A stretch of DNA of 64,000 bases from positions 124,001 through 188,000 of the forward strand of contig NZ_JAGHMF010000002.1 of assembly GCF_017741815.1 (NCBI RefSeq). The letters are read 5' to 3'. This document shows, piece after piece, positions 54,688 through 62,621 of the stretch. Both the position numbers and the translations under genes were made by a program. Source of the DNA: Rhizobium sp. 16-488-2b. GTDB lineage: Bacteria > Pseudomonadota > Alphaproteobacteria > Rhizobiales > Rhizobiaceae. Every line of letters starts with the position of its first letter. Position 1 is the first letter of the stretch. The notes under the pieces are model-generated. The model saw only the letters and a list, made by a program, of their open reading frames with translations, made no database searches and was not told the origin of the DNA.

Positions 54688-55911
54688 TTATCCGTTGTAG
54701 CGCTGGAAGACGAGCGTGGCGTTGGTGCCGCCGAAGCCGAAGGAGTTGGAAAGCGCGATGTCGATCTTGGCGTCGTCGATGCGCTTGCGCACGATCGGCA
54801 CGCCGTCGAACTCGGGGTCAAGCTCGGTGATATGAGCGCTTTCGCCGATGAAACCGGCCTGCATCATCAACAGCGAGTAGATCGATTCCTGCACGCCGGC
54901 GGCACCCAGCGAGTGGCCGGTGAGCGACTTGGTCGACTGGATGTGCGGGATCTTGTTGCCGAACACTTCGCGGATCGCGCCGATTTCCTTGCTGTCGCCA
55001 ACAGGCGTCGAGGTGCCGTGCGTGTTGACGTAATCGACATCGCCCTTCACCGTCGAGAGCGCCTGGCGCATGCAGCGGATCGCACCTTCGCCCGACGGAG
55101 CGACCATGTCGTAGCCGTCGGAAGTAGCGCCGTAGCCGACGATTTCGGCATAGATCTTGGCGCCGCGGGCCTTGGCATGCTCCAGCTCTTCGAGAACCAG
55201 AACGCCTGCGCCGCCGGCAATCACGAAGCCGTCGCGGGTCGCGTCATAGGCGCGCGATGCGGTCTCGGGCGTGTCGTTGTACTTGGAAGACATGGCGCCC
55301 ATGGCGTCGAACAGGTTCGACATCGTCCAGTCGAGATCCTCGTGGCCGCCGGCGAACATGATGTCCTGCTTGCCCCACTGGATCATTTCTGCGGCATTGC
55401 CGATGCAATGCGCTGATGTCGAGCAGGCAGACGAGATCGAGTAGTTCACGCCGTGGATCTTGAACCATGTCGCGAGCGTGGCCGAGGCCGTCGAAGACAT
55501 CGCCTTCGGCACGGCGAACGGGCCGATGCGCTTCGGGCTGTTGTTCTTGATGGTGATCTCGGCTGCTTCAATCAGCGTGCGGGTCGAAGGACCACCCGAG
55601 CCCATGATGATGCCGGTGCGCTCGTTTTCGCTGTAGTCCTTTTCCTCAAGACCGGAATCGGCGAGCGCCTGCTTCATCGCGACATGGTTCCACGCACCGC
55701 CCTGAGACAGGAAGCGCATGGCGCGGCGATCGACCAGATCCGTCGGATCGAGCGAAGGGCGACCCCAGACCTGGCACTTGAAGCCGTGCTCGGCGAAATC
55801 GTTGGAAAAGGAAATGCCGGACTTGGCATCGCGCAGCGAAGCGGTGACCTCGGCGGCGTCATTGCCGATCGAGGAAACGACGCCCAGACCCGTGACAACT
55901 ACCCGTCTCAT
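54688..55911 (-). CDS. fabB: 3-oxoacyl-ACP synthase I
   Basis: This 407-aa condensing enzyme extends unsaturated acyl chains. It starts [17 protein letters not shown] and has the nucleophile cysteine in [20 protein letters not shown], the two histidines in [14 protein letters not shown] and [12 protein letters not shown], and the end [15 protein letters not shown]. The order fabA-fabB in one unit is the classic anaerobic unsaturated fatty acid pathway. The gene lies between fabA (59 bp upstream) and fabI (4 bp downstream). Confidence 0.96.
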   Translation of the reverse strand: MRRVVVTGLGVVSSIGNDAAEVTASLRDAKSGISFSNDFAEHGFKCQVWGRPSLDPTDLVDRRAMRFLSQGGAWNHVAMKQALADSGLEEKDYSENERTGIIMGSGGPSTRTLIEAAEITIKNNSPKRIGPFAVPKAMSSTASATLATWFKIHGVNYSISSACSTSAHCIGNAAEMIQWGKQDIMFAGGHEDLDWTMSNLFDAMGAMSSKYNDTPETASRAYDATRDGFVIAGGAGVLVLEELEHAKARGAKIYAEIVGYGATSDGYDMVAPSGEGAIRCMRQALSTVKGDVDYVNTHGTSTPVGDSKEIGAIREVFGNKIPHIQSTKSLTGHSLGAAGVQESIYSLLMMQAGFIGESAHITELDPEFDGVPIVRKRIDDAKIDIALSNSFGFGGTNATLVFQRYNG

Positions 55912-55970
55912 GTGTTTCGACCTTTTCGTTTTTTCTAACTTGGAAAACCAGGCACGGATGCCCGGTGCAA

Positions 55971-56486
55971 TCAGGCGTCTTTGTCCTTGGACAGGCCGAC
56001 GCGCAGGTCGGAGGCCTGGTAGATGGTTTCGCCATCGGCCTTCAGCCAGCCGTCGGCGGTGCCGAGCACCAGGCGGCCGCGCATGACGCGTTTGAAGTCG
56101 ATGCCGTATTCGAGCAGCTTCGTGGTCGGGCGGATCATGCCCTTGAACTTCACTTCACCCGTAGACAGCGCCATGCCGCGACCGGGCTCGCCGAGCCAGC
56201 CGAGGAAGAAGCCGGTCAGCTGCCACATGCCGTCGAGGCCGAGGCAGCCCGGCATGATCGGGTTGCCCTGGAAGTGGCAGGGGAAATACCAATCGTCTGG
56301 CTTCACATCGTACTCGGCGCGGATATAGCCCTTGTCGAAGGCGCCGCCGGTTTCGGAGATGTCGGTGATGCGGTGAACCATGAGCATTGGCGGCAGAGGA
56401 AGCTGCGCGTTGCCGGGGCCGAAAAGCTCGCCGCGGCCGCATGCCAGGATTTCCTCATAGTTGAAGCTGGATTGTTTCGTCGCCAT
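55971..56486 (-). CDS. fabA: 3-hydroxydecanoyl-ACP dehydratase/isomerase
   Basis: This 171-aa enzyme dehydrates 3-hydroxydecanoyl-ACP and isomerises the product to the cis-3 double bond, starting unsaturated fatty acid synthesis. The catalytic histidine is in [25 protein letters not shown] and the aspartate in the same block. Length is as in E. coli (172). The ATG at 56486 was chosen since the extension to 56621 lacks similarity. It heads the fabA-fabB-fabI unit and is divergent from irr. Confidence 0.97.
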   Translation of the reverse strand: MATKQSSFNYEEILACGRGELFGPGNAQLPLPPMLMVHRITDISETGGAFDKGYIRAEYDVKPDDWYFPCHFQGNPIMPGCLGLDGMWQLTGFFLGWLGEPGRGMALSTGEVKFKGMIRPTTKLLEYGIDFKRVMRGRLVLGTADGWLKADGETIYQASDLRVGLSKDKDA

Positions 56487-56709
56487 GAAAACTCTAATTC
56501 CCCCGCAACTAAGCTGATGGATGTGAACGTTTAGTCCAAGTTCGACGGAAAATGAAGCATAAGCATGACTGATCTTCACCACGTCCAAGGACCGGCTGCG
56601 CGCCTTATTTGGTGGTCGCATACAGGAAGGCCAAGCCCCGGGCCAGCACTAATTACGCAAAAAGCCCGATTTCGCGGCGCTTTGACACCCGTTGTCCCCA
56701 TTGAAACTA

Positions 56710-56738
56710 TTGAAAGCCATTCGTGCAAAAGTTATATG
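56710..56738 (+). promoter_or_regulatory. Promoter of irr
   Basis: TTGAAA (56710-56715), a 17-bp spacer and TATATG (56733-56738) lie 47 bp before the irr ATG. The spacing and boxes match a housekeeping promoter well. The divergent fabA promoter must lie to its left within the same 299-bp gap. Confidence 0.7.
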
Positions 56739-56785
56739 GCTAAGAGAAACCTGATTGCGGGACGCTAGATTAGCGGGAGTTGTTG

Positions 56786-57205
56786 ATGGCGGCTGAAGCC
56801 CCTCTTACCATTGAAGCAAGGTTGCGGGGCGCTGGCCTCAGGCCGACGCGCCAGCGCGTCGCGCTCGGCGACCTGCTCTTTGCAAAGGGCGATCGCCACC
56901 TGACCGTCGAGGAACTGCACGAGGAGGCCGTTGTCGCCGGCGTGCCGGTGTCGCTTGCCACCGTCTACAACACGCTGCACCAGTTCACCGAGGCTGGCAT
57001 GATCCGCGTTCTCGCGGTCGAAAGCGCCAAGACCTATTTCGACACCAATGTCTCCGATCACCACCACTTCTTCGTGGAAGGCGACAACGACGTGCTCGAT
57101 ATTCCCGTCAGCAATCTCACCATCGACAATCTGCCGGAGCCGCCGGAGGGCATGGAAATCGCCCATGTCGACGTGGTGATCCGCCTGCGGCCCAAGCGCA
57201 GCTGA
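56786..57205 (+). CDS. irr: Iron response regulator Irr (Fur family)
   Basis: This 139-aa transcription factor represses or activates genes by iron state in rhizobia, where it replaces Fur as the main iron regulator. It has a winged helix (RLRGAGLRPTRQRVALGDLLF ... GVPVSLATVYNTLHQFTEAGMI) and the dimer domain with a histidine cluster (SDHHHFFVE) that binds heme or metal. The HRM motif of Bradyrhizobium is absent, as in Rhizobium. GGGAGT precedes the ATG, and two TTG codons upstream are less likely starts. The divergent placement next to fabA is known from rhizobia. Confidence 0.93.
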   Translation: MAAEAPLTIEARLRGAGLRPTRQRVALGDLLFAKGDRHLTVEELHEEAVVAGVPVSLATVYNTLHQFTEAGMIRVLAVESAKTYFDTNVSDHHHFFVEGDNDVLDIPVSNLTIDNLPEPPEGMEIAHVDVVIRLRPKRS

Positions 57206-57218
57206 TCTAAAATAATCT

Positions 57219-57854
57219 CTACATCACATCGTCGGGATGCCGGCCGGGCTTTGCCTTGTAGGTGGGAAACGTCCAGCCGTAGTAAAGCGCCCCTCCCCGC
57301 ACCGCGAATGCCGCAAGCACGCCCGCGGCTGACGCCGCATAGAGTGGTAGCCCAAACTCATTGGCGCCGGTGAAGATCGCCGCGCCGACCAGCGCCGCGC
57401 TGATGTAGATCTCCGGCCTCAGCAGCACCGAGGGCTCGTTGGCGACAAGATCGCGCAACACGCCGCCGAAGGTCGCCGTCAGCGTGCCGGTGACGATCGC
57501 GATGGTCGGCGAGCCGGTGGCGGCCAGCCCCTTGGCCGCACCCATGGCGCAATAGGCCGAAAGCCCGACGGCATCGAGCCAGATCAGCAGCCGGTAGCGC
57601 GATTCCACCATATGCGCGGTGAAGAACACCAAAACGCCGGCGGCACAGCAGACCAGGATATAGGTAGGGTTCAGAACCCAGAAGACCGGCACGCGACCCA
57701 GGACGATGTCGCGCACCGTGCCGCCGCCGATGCCCGTGATGACCGCGAAGAACAGGAAGCCGATCAGATCGAGCTGCTTGCGCGAGGCGGCAAGCGCACC
57801 CGTTGCCGCAAACAGGGCAACGCCGGCATAGTCGAGATAGACGAATGGCGACAT
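57219..57854 (-). CDS. TRIC-type cation channel family protein
   Basis: This 211-aa inner-membrane protein of the UPF0126/TRIC family has seven hydrophobic segments and two inverted glycine-rich repeats. The first contains DLIGFLFFAVITGIGGGTVRDIVLGRVPVFWV and the second GSPTIAIVTGTLTATFGGVLRDLVANEPSVLL. The paired GGG/GG-RD motifs mark ion-conducting glycine hinges in prokaryotic TRIC channels. The start at 57854 was chosen over 57911, whose first 19 codons are polar. Confidence 0.9.
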   Translation of the reverse strand: MSPFVYLDYAGVALFAATGALAASRKQLDLIGFLFFAVITGIGGGTVRDIVLGRVPVFWVLNPTYILVCCAAGVLVFFTAHMVESRYRLLIWLDAVGLSAYCAMGAAKGLAATGSPTIAIVTGTLTATFGGVLRDLVANEPSVLLRPEIYISAALVGAAIFTGANEFGLPLYAASAAGVLAAFAVRGGALYYGWTFPTYKAKPGRHPDDVM

Positions 57855-57968
57855 CGCGTGCTCCAATGGCGATCTTTCCCTCGAATAATCATGGCCGCAA
57901 GGGCGGCGCAAGGCGGATCAGCCAAACTCACGAACCAATGGCGTCCTTATCCGACGAAAAGAGAACCT

Positions 57969-58451
57969 GTGAAAACGCTGCTGATCGCCTTGAACCTCGT
58001 TGCTGCCCTGGCCGTATCCACCGCGGCCTACGCCCAGCAGTCGCTGCTTCCCGATCCTGAAGTCTACGAGAAGGATCATTTCAAGCAGCAATGCACCGAG
58101 GTCGAGTTCTCCGACGGTTTCGTCACCCATCAGGACATCAACAATGACGGGCTGGTCGATGTTGTCGTCAACGAGGGCGAAATGACCTGCGACGGCACCA
58201 AGGGCCCGCAGTGCGACGAGGACGGCTGCGTCTACAATTTCTATCTGCAGGTCGCCGAGGGCGGCTATTTCATGATCGCCACCGCCAAGACCTATGGCTA
58301 CGATTTCGTGCAGCGCTTCGGCAACAAGGTGCTGGCCATGAAGATGCATCCGCGCTTCTGCGACCGGCCAGACGGCGATCCGAAGACCGATCCCTGCGTC
58401 ATCACCACCCGCGTGCGCGGCACCAAGTTCGTCACCATCTCCAAGAAGTAG
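57969..58451 (+). CDS. Secreted protein with EF-hand-like loop
   Basis: This 160-aa protein has a signal peptide (LLIALNLVAALAVSTAAYAQQ) and a mature part with five cysteines (CTEVEF, MTCDG, QCDEDGC, FCDRPDG). The loop DINNDGLVDVVVNE matches the calcium-binding EF-hand spacing (D-x-N-x-D-G-x-x-D). A GTG at 57969 starts the signal peptide. The frame open to 57612 has no similarity before it. The function is unknown and no domain beyond the loop was recognised. Confidence 0.75.
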   Translation: MKTLLIALNLVAALAVSTAAYAQQSLLPDPEVYEKDHFKQQCTEVEFSDGFVTHQDINNDGLVDVVVNEGEMTCDGTKGPQCDEDGCVYNFYLQVAEGGYFMIATAKTYGYDFVQRFGNKVLAMKMHPRFCDRPDGDPKTDPCVITTRVRGTKFVTISKK

Positions 58452-58469
58452 CGTCGGGAAACGGCCGGC

Positions 58470-59255
58470 TCAGCGCGGATAAAGCTCCGAGGTGCGCCCG
58501 GCGAAGTAATATCCGACGAGGCCGAACCATTCGCGGATCGCCGTTGCCATGTTCTGCGCGTTGCGGCTCGGCTGCGTGAAATCGAGCGCCAGGTGCTCGT
58601 GGCCGTCGGTTTTATAGTCCGTCGGCCACGGCGTCACGTCGATGCCGAGCTTGCGGAAGATCCCGACCGAGCGCGGCATGTGATAGCCCGAGGTGATCAG
58701 CAGGCAGTTGGAAAGCCCCTGGCTCGCCAGCAGGTCCTTGGTGTTGACGGCGTTTTCAAAGGTGGTCCGCGAGGTCGTCTCCTGCACCAGCCGCTCCTTC
58801 GCCACGCCGAACAGCGGGAAGAACCGTTCGGCCATGACCGCATCGCCCTCGTAGACACCCGACATAGACCCATCGCCGCCCGAGACGAGAATGCGCGACT
58901 GCGGATATTTCTGCGCCAGCCTCAGCGTCTCGATAAACCGGTCGCCGCCGGCATTCATTTCGATCCCGTGCCTGGATGTATTCACCTCATTCTCGAAGCC
59001 GCCACCGAGCACGATCATACATGTGAGTTCGGCGGGATCCTGCGGCTTGGCGAAGCGGTCCTCGAGCCCCTGCAGGAGATAATTGCCTGATGTCGTATAG
59101 AGCGTGAGGAAGAGCACCAGCGCGGCGCAGGCAGTCGCGAGCAGGCTGATGATGCGGAAGCGGATCAGCCCCGCGATCAGCGCGACGAGAATAAGCAGGA
59201 AAGCCAGCGACAGCGGCTGGCCGAAAATCCAGACGAGTTTCGAGAAGACAAACAC
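58470..59255 (-). CDS. YdcF/DUF218 family membrane protein
   Basis: This 261-aa protein has two N-terminal membrane segments (LSLAFLLILVALIAGLI and ISLLATACAALVLFLTLY) and a DUF218 domain with the VLGGGFENE start, the ILVSGGDG loop, the ETTSRTTFENAVNTKDLL helix and LLITSGYHMPRSVGIFRKLG. Relatives include ElyC/YdcF and SanA, linked to envelope polysaccharide or vancomycin resistance. The exact enzyme activity is unknown. It is monocistronic. Confidence 0.87.
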   Translation of the reverse strand: MFVFSKLVWIFGQPLSLAFLLILVALIAGLIRFRIISLLATACAALVLFLTLYTTSGNYLLQGLEDRFAKPQDPAELTCMIVLGGGFENEVNTSRHGIEMNAGGDRFIETLRLAQKYPQSRILVSGGDGSMSGVYEGDAVMAERFFPLFGVAKERLVQETTSRTTFENAVNTKDLLASQGLSNCLLITSGYHMPRSVGIFRKLGIDVTPWPTDYKTDGHEHLALDFTQPSRNAQNMATAIREWFGLVGYYFAGRTSELYPR

Positions 59256-59294
59256 GCGGGGGCCTCCGTTCCTGCATCGGTTCTGGAACGACGT

Positions 59295-60044
59295 CTAGCT
59301 GATTCGCGCTGACGATGGTGCGACGATCACTTCGCGCTGGACGGACGCGCGTGCGGCCGCCGACTGGTTGAACCGCCGCTGCAGCGGCTTCGGGATCAGG
59401 AGAGCAGCCAGCGCGATCAACATCGCGAAGGCGGCGACCACCCAAAGTGCTGAGGCACCCGCAACCTGCGTCAGCAGCGCGCCCGCTATGGCGCCGAGCA
59501 GCATGCCAAGCCAGGGAACGATCTGGATTGTCCAGTCGAGCCGCCGATCGCCGATCAAAAAGCGGCCGATGCCGCGCCCGAAACGCGACAATGCCCCGGT
59601 CACATAGGTAAGCCCGATCGGCAGCCCCTCAATATGTTCCACCGCGGCGTTCACCATCCCCATGGAGGCAACGATCAGGTAGAAGCGGGGAAGCACGAGG
59701 CCGGGATCGCTCATCAGCGAAGCACCCGCCAGCATCAGCCCGACGCAGCCAAGCACCACGAAAACCCGCCGCTCGGCGAAATGCGCAAGCACGATCCCGG
59801 CCGCGTTGCTGAGCACGAAGACGGTGATCGCCGCGATCAACACGGCCGCATGCCCGAAGTTTCCTGCCCCAAGCGAAAGTGCGGCGCGCGTCGTATTCCC
59901 GGTCATGAACGACACGAAATCACCGCTCAAAACCAACCCGGTCGCATCCGTCATCCCCGCCAAAAACGAGATTGCGCCGGCGAGCGCAAGCCCAGTTGCC
60001 GTTCGGCGCGTGTGAATGATGCGGCGTCGTCTCTGTCGTGTCAT
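59295..60044 (-). CDS. DUF1275 (YoaK) family membrane protein
   Basis: This 249-aa integral membrane protein has about six hydrophobic segments. The N-terminal signature is LALAGAISFLAGMTDATGLVL, with SGDFVSFMTGNTTRAAL, which identifies YoaK/DUF1275. The family is widespread and its transport or other role is unknown. It ends 39 bp before the DUF218 gene start, so the two may form one unit, although no functional link is known. Confidence 0.87.
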   Translation of the reverse strand: MTRQRRRRIIHTRRTATGLALAGAISFLAGMTDATGLVLSGDFVSFMTGNTTRAALSLGAGNFGHAAVLIAAITVFVLSNAAGIVLAHFAERRVFVVLGCVGLMLAGASLMSDPGLVLPRFYLIVASMGMVNAAVEHIEGLPIGLTYVTGALSRFGRGIGRFLIGDRRLDWTIQIVPWLGMLLGAIAGALLTQVAGASALWVVAAFAMLIALAALLIPKPLQRRFNQSAAARASVQREVIVAPSSARIS

Positions 60045-60201
60045 GGGTGGGGTCCGGGACGCTGAAATCGTGCTGCGGACCTTGGAGCCTCGCGGCGTGA
60101 AAAGGGCTGTTTGAAAATTGCTAGGGGAGCATACCCCCGAGATGGCGGGGAACGCAATTCGGGTAGTCGGATGATTTAGTCGAGAACTAAAGGAGAAAAC
60201 T

Positions 60202-60277
<76 letters not shown>

Positions 60278-60379
60278 ATCAGGGTGGACCGGTTTGTGCC
60301 GGGCCTGGGATGCTTCGCGAAGCGCTTGTCCTCGGGAAGTGGCGGCTTAATACGTGCGGTTTTCGCAGATGGCAAGCCT

Positions 60380-60417
60380 AAAAAATCGGCCCGGTGAATT
60401 TTTCTCGCCCGGGCCGA
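60380..60417 (-). terminator. Terminator of the FYDLN protein gene
   Basis: On the minus strand, TCGGCCCGG and CCGGGCCGA form a 9-bp stem (60417-60386) with a 14-nt loop, followed by TTTTTT (60385-60380). It lies 13 bp after the stop codon and is a clear intrinsic terminator. Confidence 0.85.
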
Positions 60418-60430
60418 TCCTTGTTCGAAA

Positions 60431-60823
60431 TCAGACGTCTTCTTCGTCGCCGGTCACGCCGATGATGTCGCTCATGTCGTCATCGTCGTCGTCTTCGTCG
60501 GCTTCCAGGAAGGTATCGTCGTCGTCATCGCCTTCGATTTCGACATCGTCGTCGCCCATGTCAGGGATGTCGTCGCCGGATGCATCGCCGTCTGCGTCCT
60601 CGAGCGAGACCAGTTCGACTTCCGTGCTTTCGGTATCGACTTCGGCCACTTCTTCCTCTTCCTGCGCGGCTTCAGCAGCGGCTGCAGCCGAGCTTTCGAC
60701 GAAGAAGGAGAGCGGGTAGGTCTTGCCCGTGTAAGGAGAAACGATCGGGTTCCGGTTCAGGTCGTAGAATTTCTTGCCGGTTTCCGGATCGGTACGCTTG
60801 GTTCCAAGTTCAGCTTTCGCCAC
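60431..60823 (-). CDS. FYDLN-acid (TIGR02300) protein
   Basis: This 130-aa alphaproteobacterial protein has a conserved N-terminal block (AKAELGTKRTDPETGKKFYDLNRNPIVSPYTGKTYP) followed by a highly acidic Asp/Glu tail of about 80 residues. The FYDLN name comes from this block. The function is unknown. An interaction with basic or metal partners is suggested by the tail. The start is GTG at 60823, which gives the conserved N-terminus. The longer frame to 61093 lacks it. Confidence 0.9.
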   Translation of the reverse strand: MAKAELGTKRTDPETGKKFYDLNRNPIVSPYTGKTYPLSFFVESSAAAAAEAAQEEEEVAEVDTESTEVELVSLEDADGDASGDDIPDMGDDDVEIEGDDDDDTFLEADEDDDDDDMSDIIGVTGDEEDV

Positions 60824-61080
60824 TGTTGAGCCTCGTGATCGTGAGAATGGCCGAACCTGAGTTCGGCAAATGCCGTTGAAACCGGCGTTCTGTTCGGAAT
60901 TTATAAGCCGGTCCCCATAATCGTTGCGGGCCGCCATGTCAAAGCCTAACTTCACGTGCTGCGACCGCAATCGCCATGCGCCGCGGCGGATGACCGGGCC
61001 GATGCTTTGTGCTAGTGAGCCGCGAATACTCGATGGGCAACGTGACGCCGGCAGGTTCCGGCAGCAGACGGATGGGCGAC

Positions 61081-61734
61081 ATGTATCAGCCACCGCATTT
61101 CAGGGAAGACGATCTCGGCGTCCAGCACGCGCTGATCAGGGCGCATCCGCTCGGTCTTTTGATCACGACGGGCGCCTCTGGGCTGATGGCCAATTCCGTG
61201 CCCTTTCATCTCGATGCGGCGGCGTCCGAGAAGGGTACGCTTCGGCTGCATCTGGCGAGGGCCAATCCGCAGTGGCGCGATCTCGCAGATGGCGCCGAGC
61301 TGCTTGCCGTCTTCCAGGGCGCCGACAGCTATGTCACGCCCTCCTGGTACGAAACCAAGCGCGAGACCGGCAAGGTCGTGCCGACCTGGAACTACGCTAT
61401 GGTGCAGGTGCGCGGCACCGCCCGCGTGATCGACGACGCCGATTGGCTCTTGGCGCAGATCACCGCGCTGACCGTGCAGCACGAGACGCCGCGTGAAAAG
61501 CCATGGGCCGTCAGCGATGCGCCGGACGCTTATGTGAAGGCGCAGATGAAGGGCATCGTCGGCGTCGAGATCGAGATCACCGCCATCGAGGGCAAGTGGA
61601 AGGTCAGCCAGAACCGGCCGATCGCCGACCGCGAAGGGGTCGCGGCAGGGCTTGGCGAAACGGCGGGCCAGGACGAGATGACCGATCTCGTGCGCCGCTA
61701 TGGCGGCTTGCCAGAAGCAGGCAAAGAGAATTGA
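61081..61734 (+). CDS. PaiB-type FMN-binding protein
   Basis: This 217-aa protein of the FMN-binding split-barrel family resembles Bacillus PaiB, called a negative transcriptional regulator. It starts [11 protein letters not shown], the usual PaiB N-terminus, and has [22 protein letters not shown], the [11 protein letters not shown] segment, [14 protein letters not shown], and [24 protein letters not shown] near its end. FMN binding and a ligand role are inferred by family. In many rhizobia aroA stands between the FYDLN gene and cmk. Here this gene occupies the place. Confidence 0.88.
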   Translation: MYQPPHFREDDLGVQHALIRAHPLGLLITTGASGLMANSVPFHLDAAASEKGTLRLHLARANPQWRDLADGAELLAVFQGADSYVTPSWYETKRETGKVVPTWNYAMVQVRGTARVIDDADWLLAQITALTVQHETPREKPWAVSDAPDAYVKAQMKGIVGVEIEITAIEGKWKVSQNRPIADREGVAAGLGETAGQDEMTDLVRRYGGLPEAGKEN

Positions 61735-61802
61735 GACACCGGCCGATTGAGATTGGCCGACAGCAATGCCCTGAAAATATCGGGCGGGGTAGAAAGACGA
61801 GC

Positions 61803-62453
61803 ATGCCGACCAGTTCAGACCATTTTGTCATCGCCATCGATGGACCGGCCGCCGCCGGCAAGGGCACGCTGTCGCGCCGCATCGCCGAGACCTATGGCTT
61901 CCACCACCTCGACACCGGCCTGACCTACCGCGCCACCGCCAAGGCACTGCTCGATGCCGGCTTGCCGCTCGATGACGAGCTTACGGCGGAAAAAATGGCC
62001 CGCGAGGTTGAACTCGCCGGCCTCGATCGCGATATCCTGTCGAAGCACGAGATCGGCGAAGCCGCCTCGAAGATCGCCGTGATGCCATCGGTGCGCCGCG
62101 CGCTGGTCGAGGCGCAGCGCAGGTTTTCGGAGCGCACGCCGGGCACGGTGCTGGATGGGCGCGACATCGGAACGGTGGTCTGCCCGCAAGCACCGGTGAA
62201 GCTTTATGTGACGGCGTCGGCGCACGTGCGCGCGAGGCGCCGTTTCGACGAGATCAAGGCCAAGGGGATCGCCGCCGATTTCGAGGCGATTTTCGAAGAC
62301 GTCAAGCGACGCGACGAACGCGACATGGGACGGGCCGACAGCCCTTTGAAACCAGCCGAAGACGCGCACTTGCTTGATACGTCGGAAATGAGTATAGAAG
62401 CCGCGTTTCAAGCCGCGAAATCGGTCATCGATGCCGCCTTGAACAAAAATTGA
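61803..62453 (+). CDS. cmk: Cytidylate kinase
   Basis: This 216-aa enzyme phosphorylates CMP and dCMP with ATP. The P-loop is [15 protein letters not shown] (residues about 14-28), followed by the [21 protein letters not shown]-binding helix, [23 protein letters not shown] and the arginine-rich lid (RRFDEI ... [14 protein letters not shown]). Length is standard. It stands before rpsA as in many bacteria. A 168-bp gap separates them. Confidence 0.96.
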   Translation: MPTSSDHFVIAIDGPAAAGKGTLSRRIAETYGFHHLDTGLTYRATAKALLDAGLPLDDELTAEKMAREVELAGLDRDILSKHEIGEAASKIAVMPSVRRALVEAQRRFSERTPGTVLDGRDIGTVVCPQAPVKLYVTASAHVRARRRFDEIKAKGIAADFEAIFEDVKRRDERDMGRADSPLKPAEDAHLLDTSEMSIEAAFQAAKSVIDAALNKN

Positions 62454-62588
62454 GATTTGAGGCGTTCCGCCAGGCTTTGCCCTGACCGCCTTAAACGACA
62501 GCCTGAAATTCCGTCCAAGCGCCGGATTGCCTTCGATGAGAGGGCGGACGGGGATCAGGCTCATTCAACACGAACCAACCGGCGCATA

Positions 62589-62610
62589 CGTGTCCAAAGA
62601 TTCGGACACG
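62589..62610 (+). promoter_or_regulatory. Hairpin before the rpsA ribosome site
   Basis: CGTGTCC (62589-62595) and GGACACG (62604-62610) form a perfect 7-bp stem with loop AAAGATTC, ending 1 bp before the AGGAG ribosome site of rpsA. It could be part of S1 autoregulation, which in E. coli acts on the leader, but no homology is seen. Confidence 0.45.
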
Positions 62611-62621
62611 CAGGAGATTTC

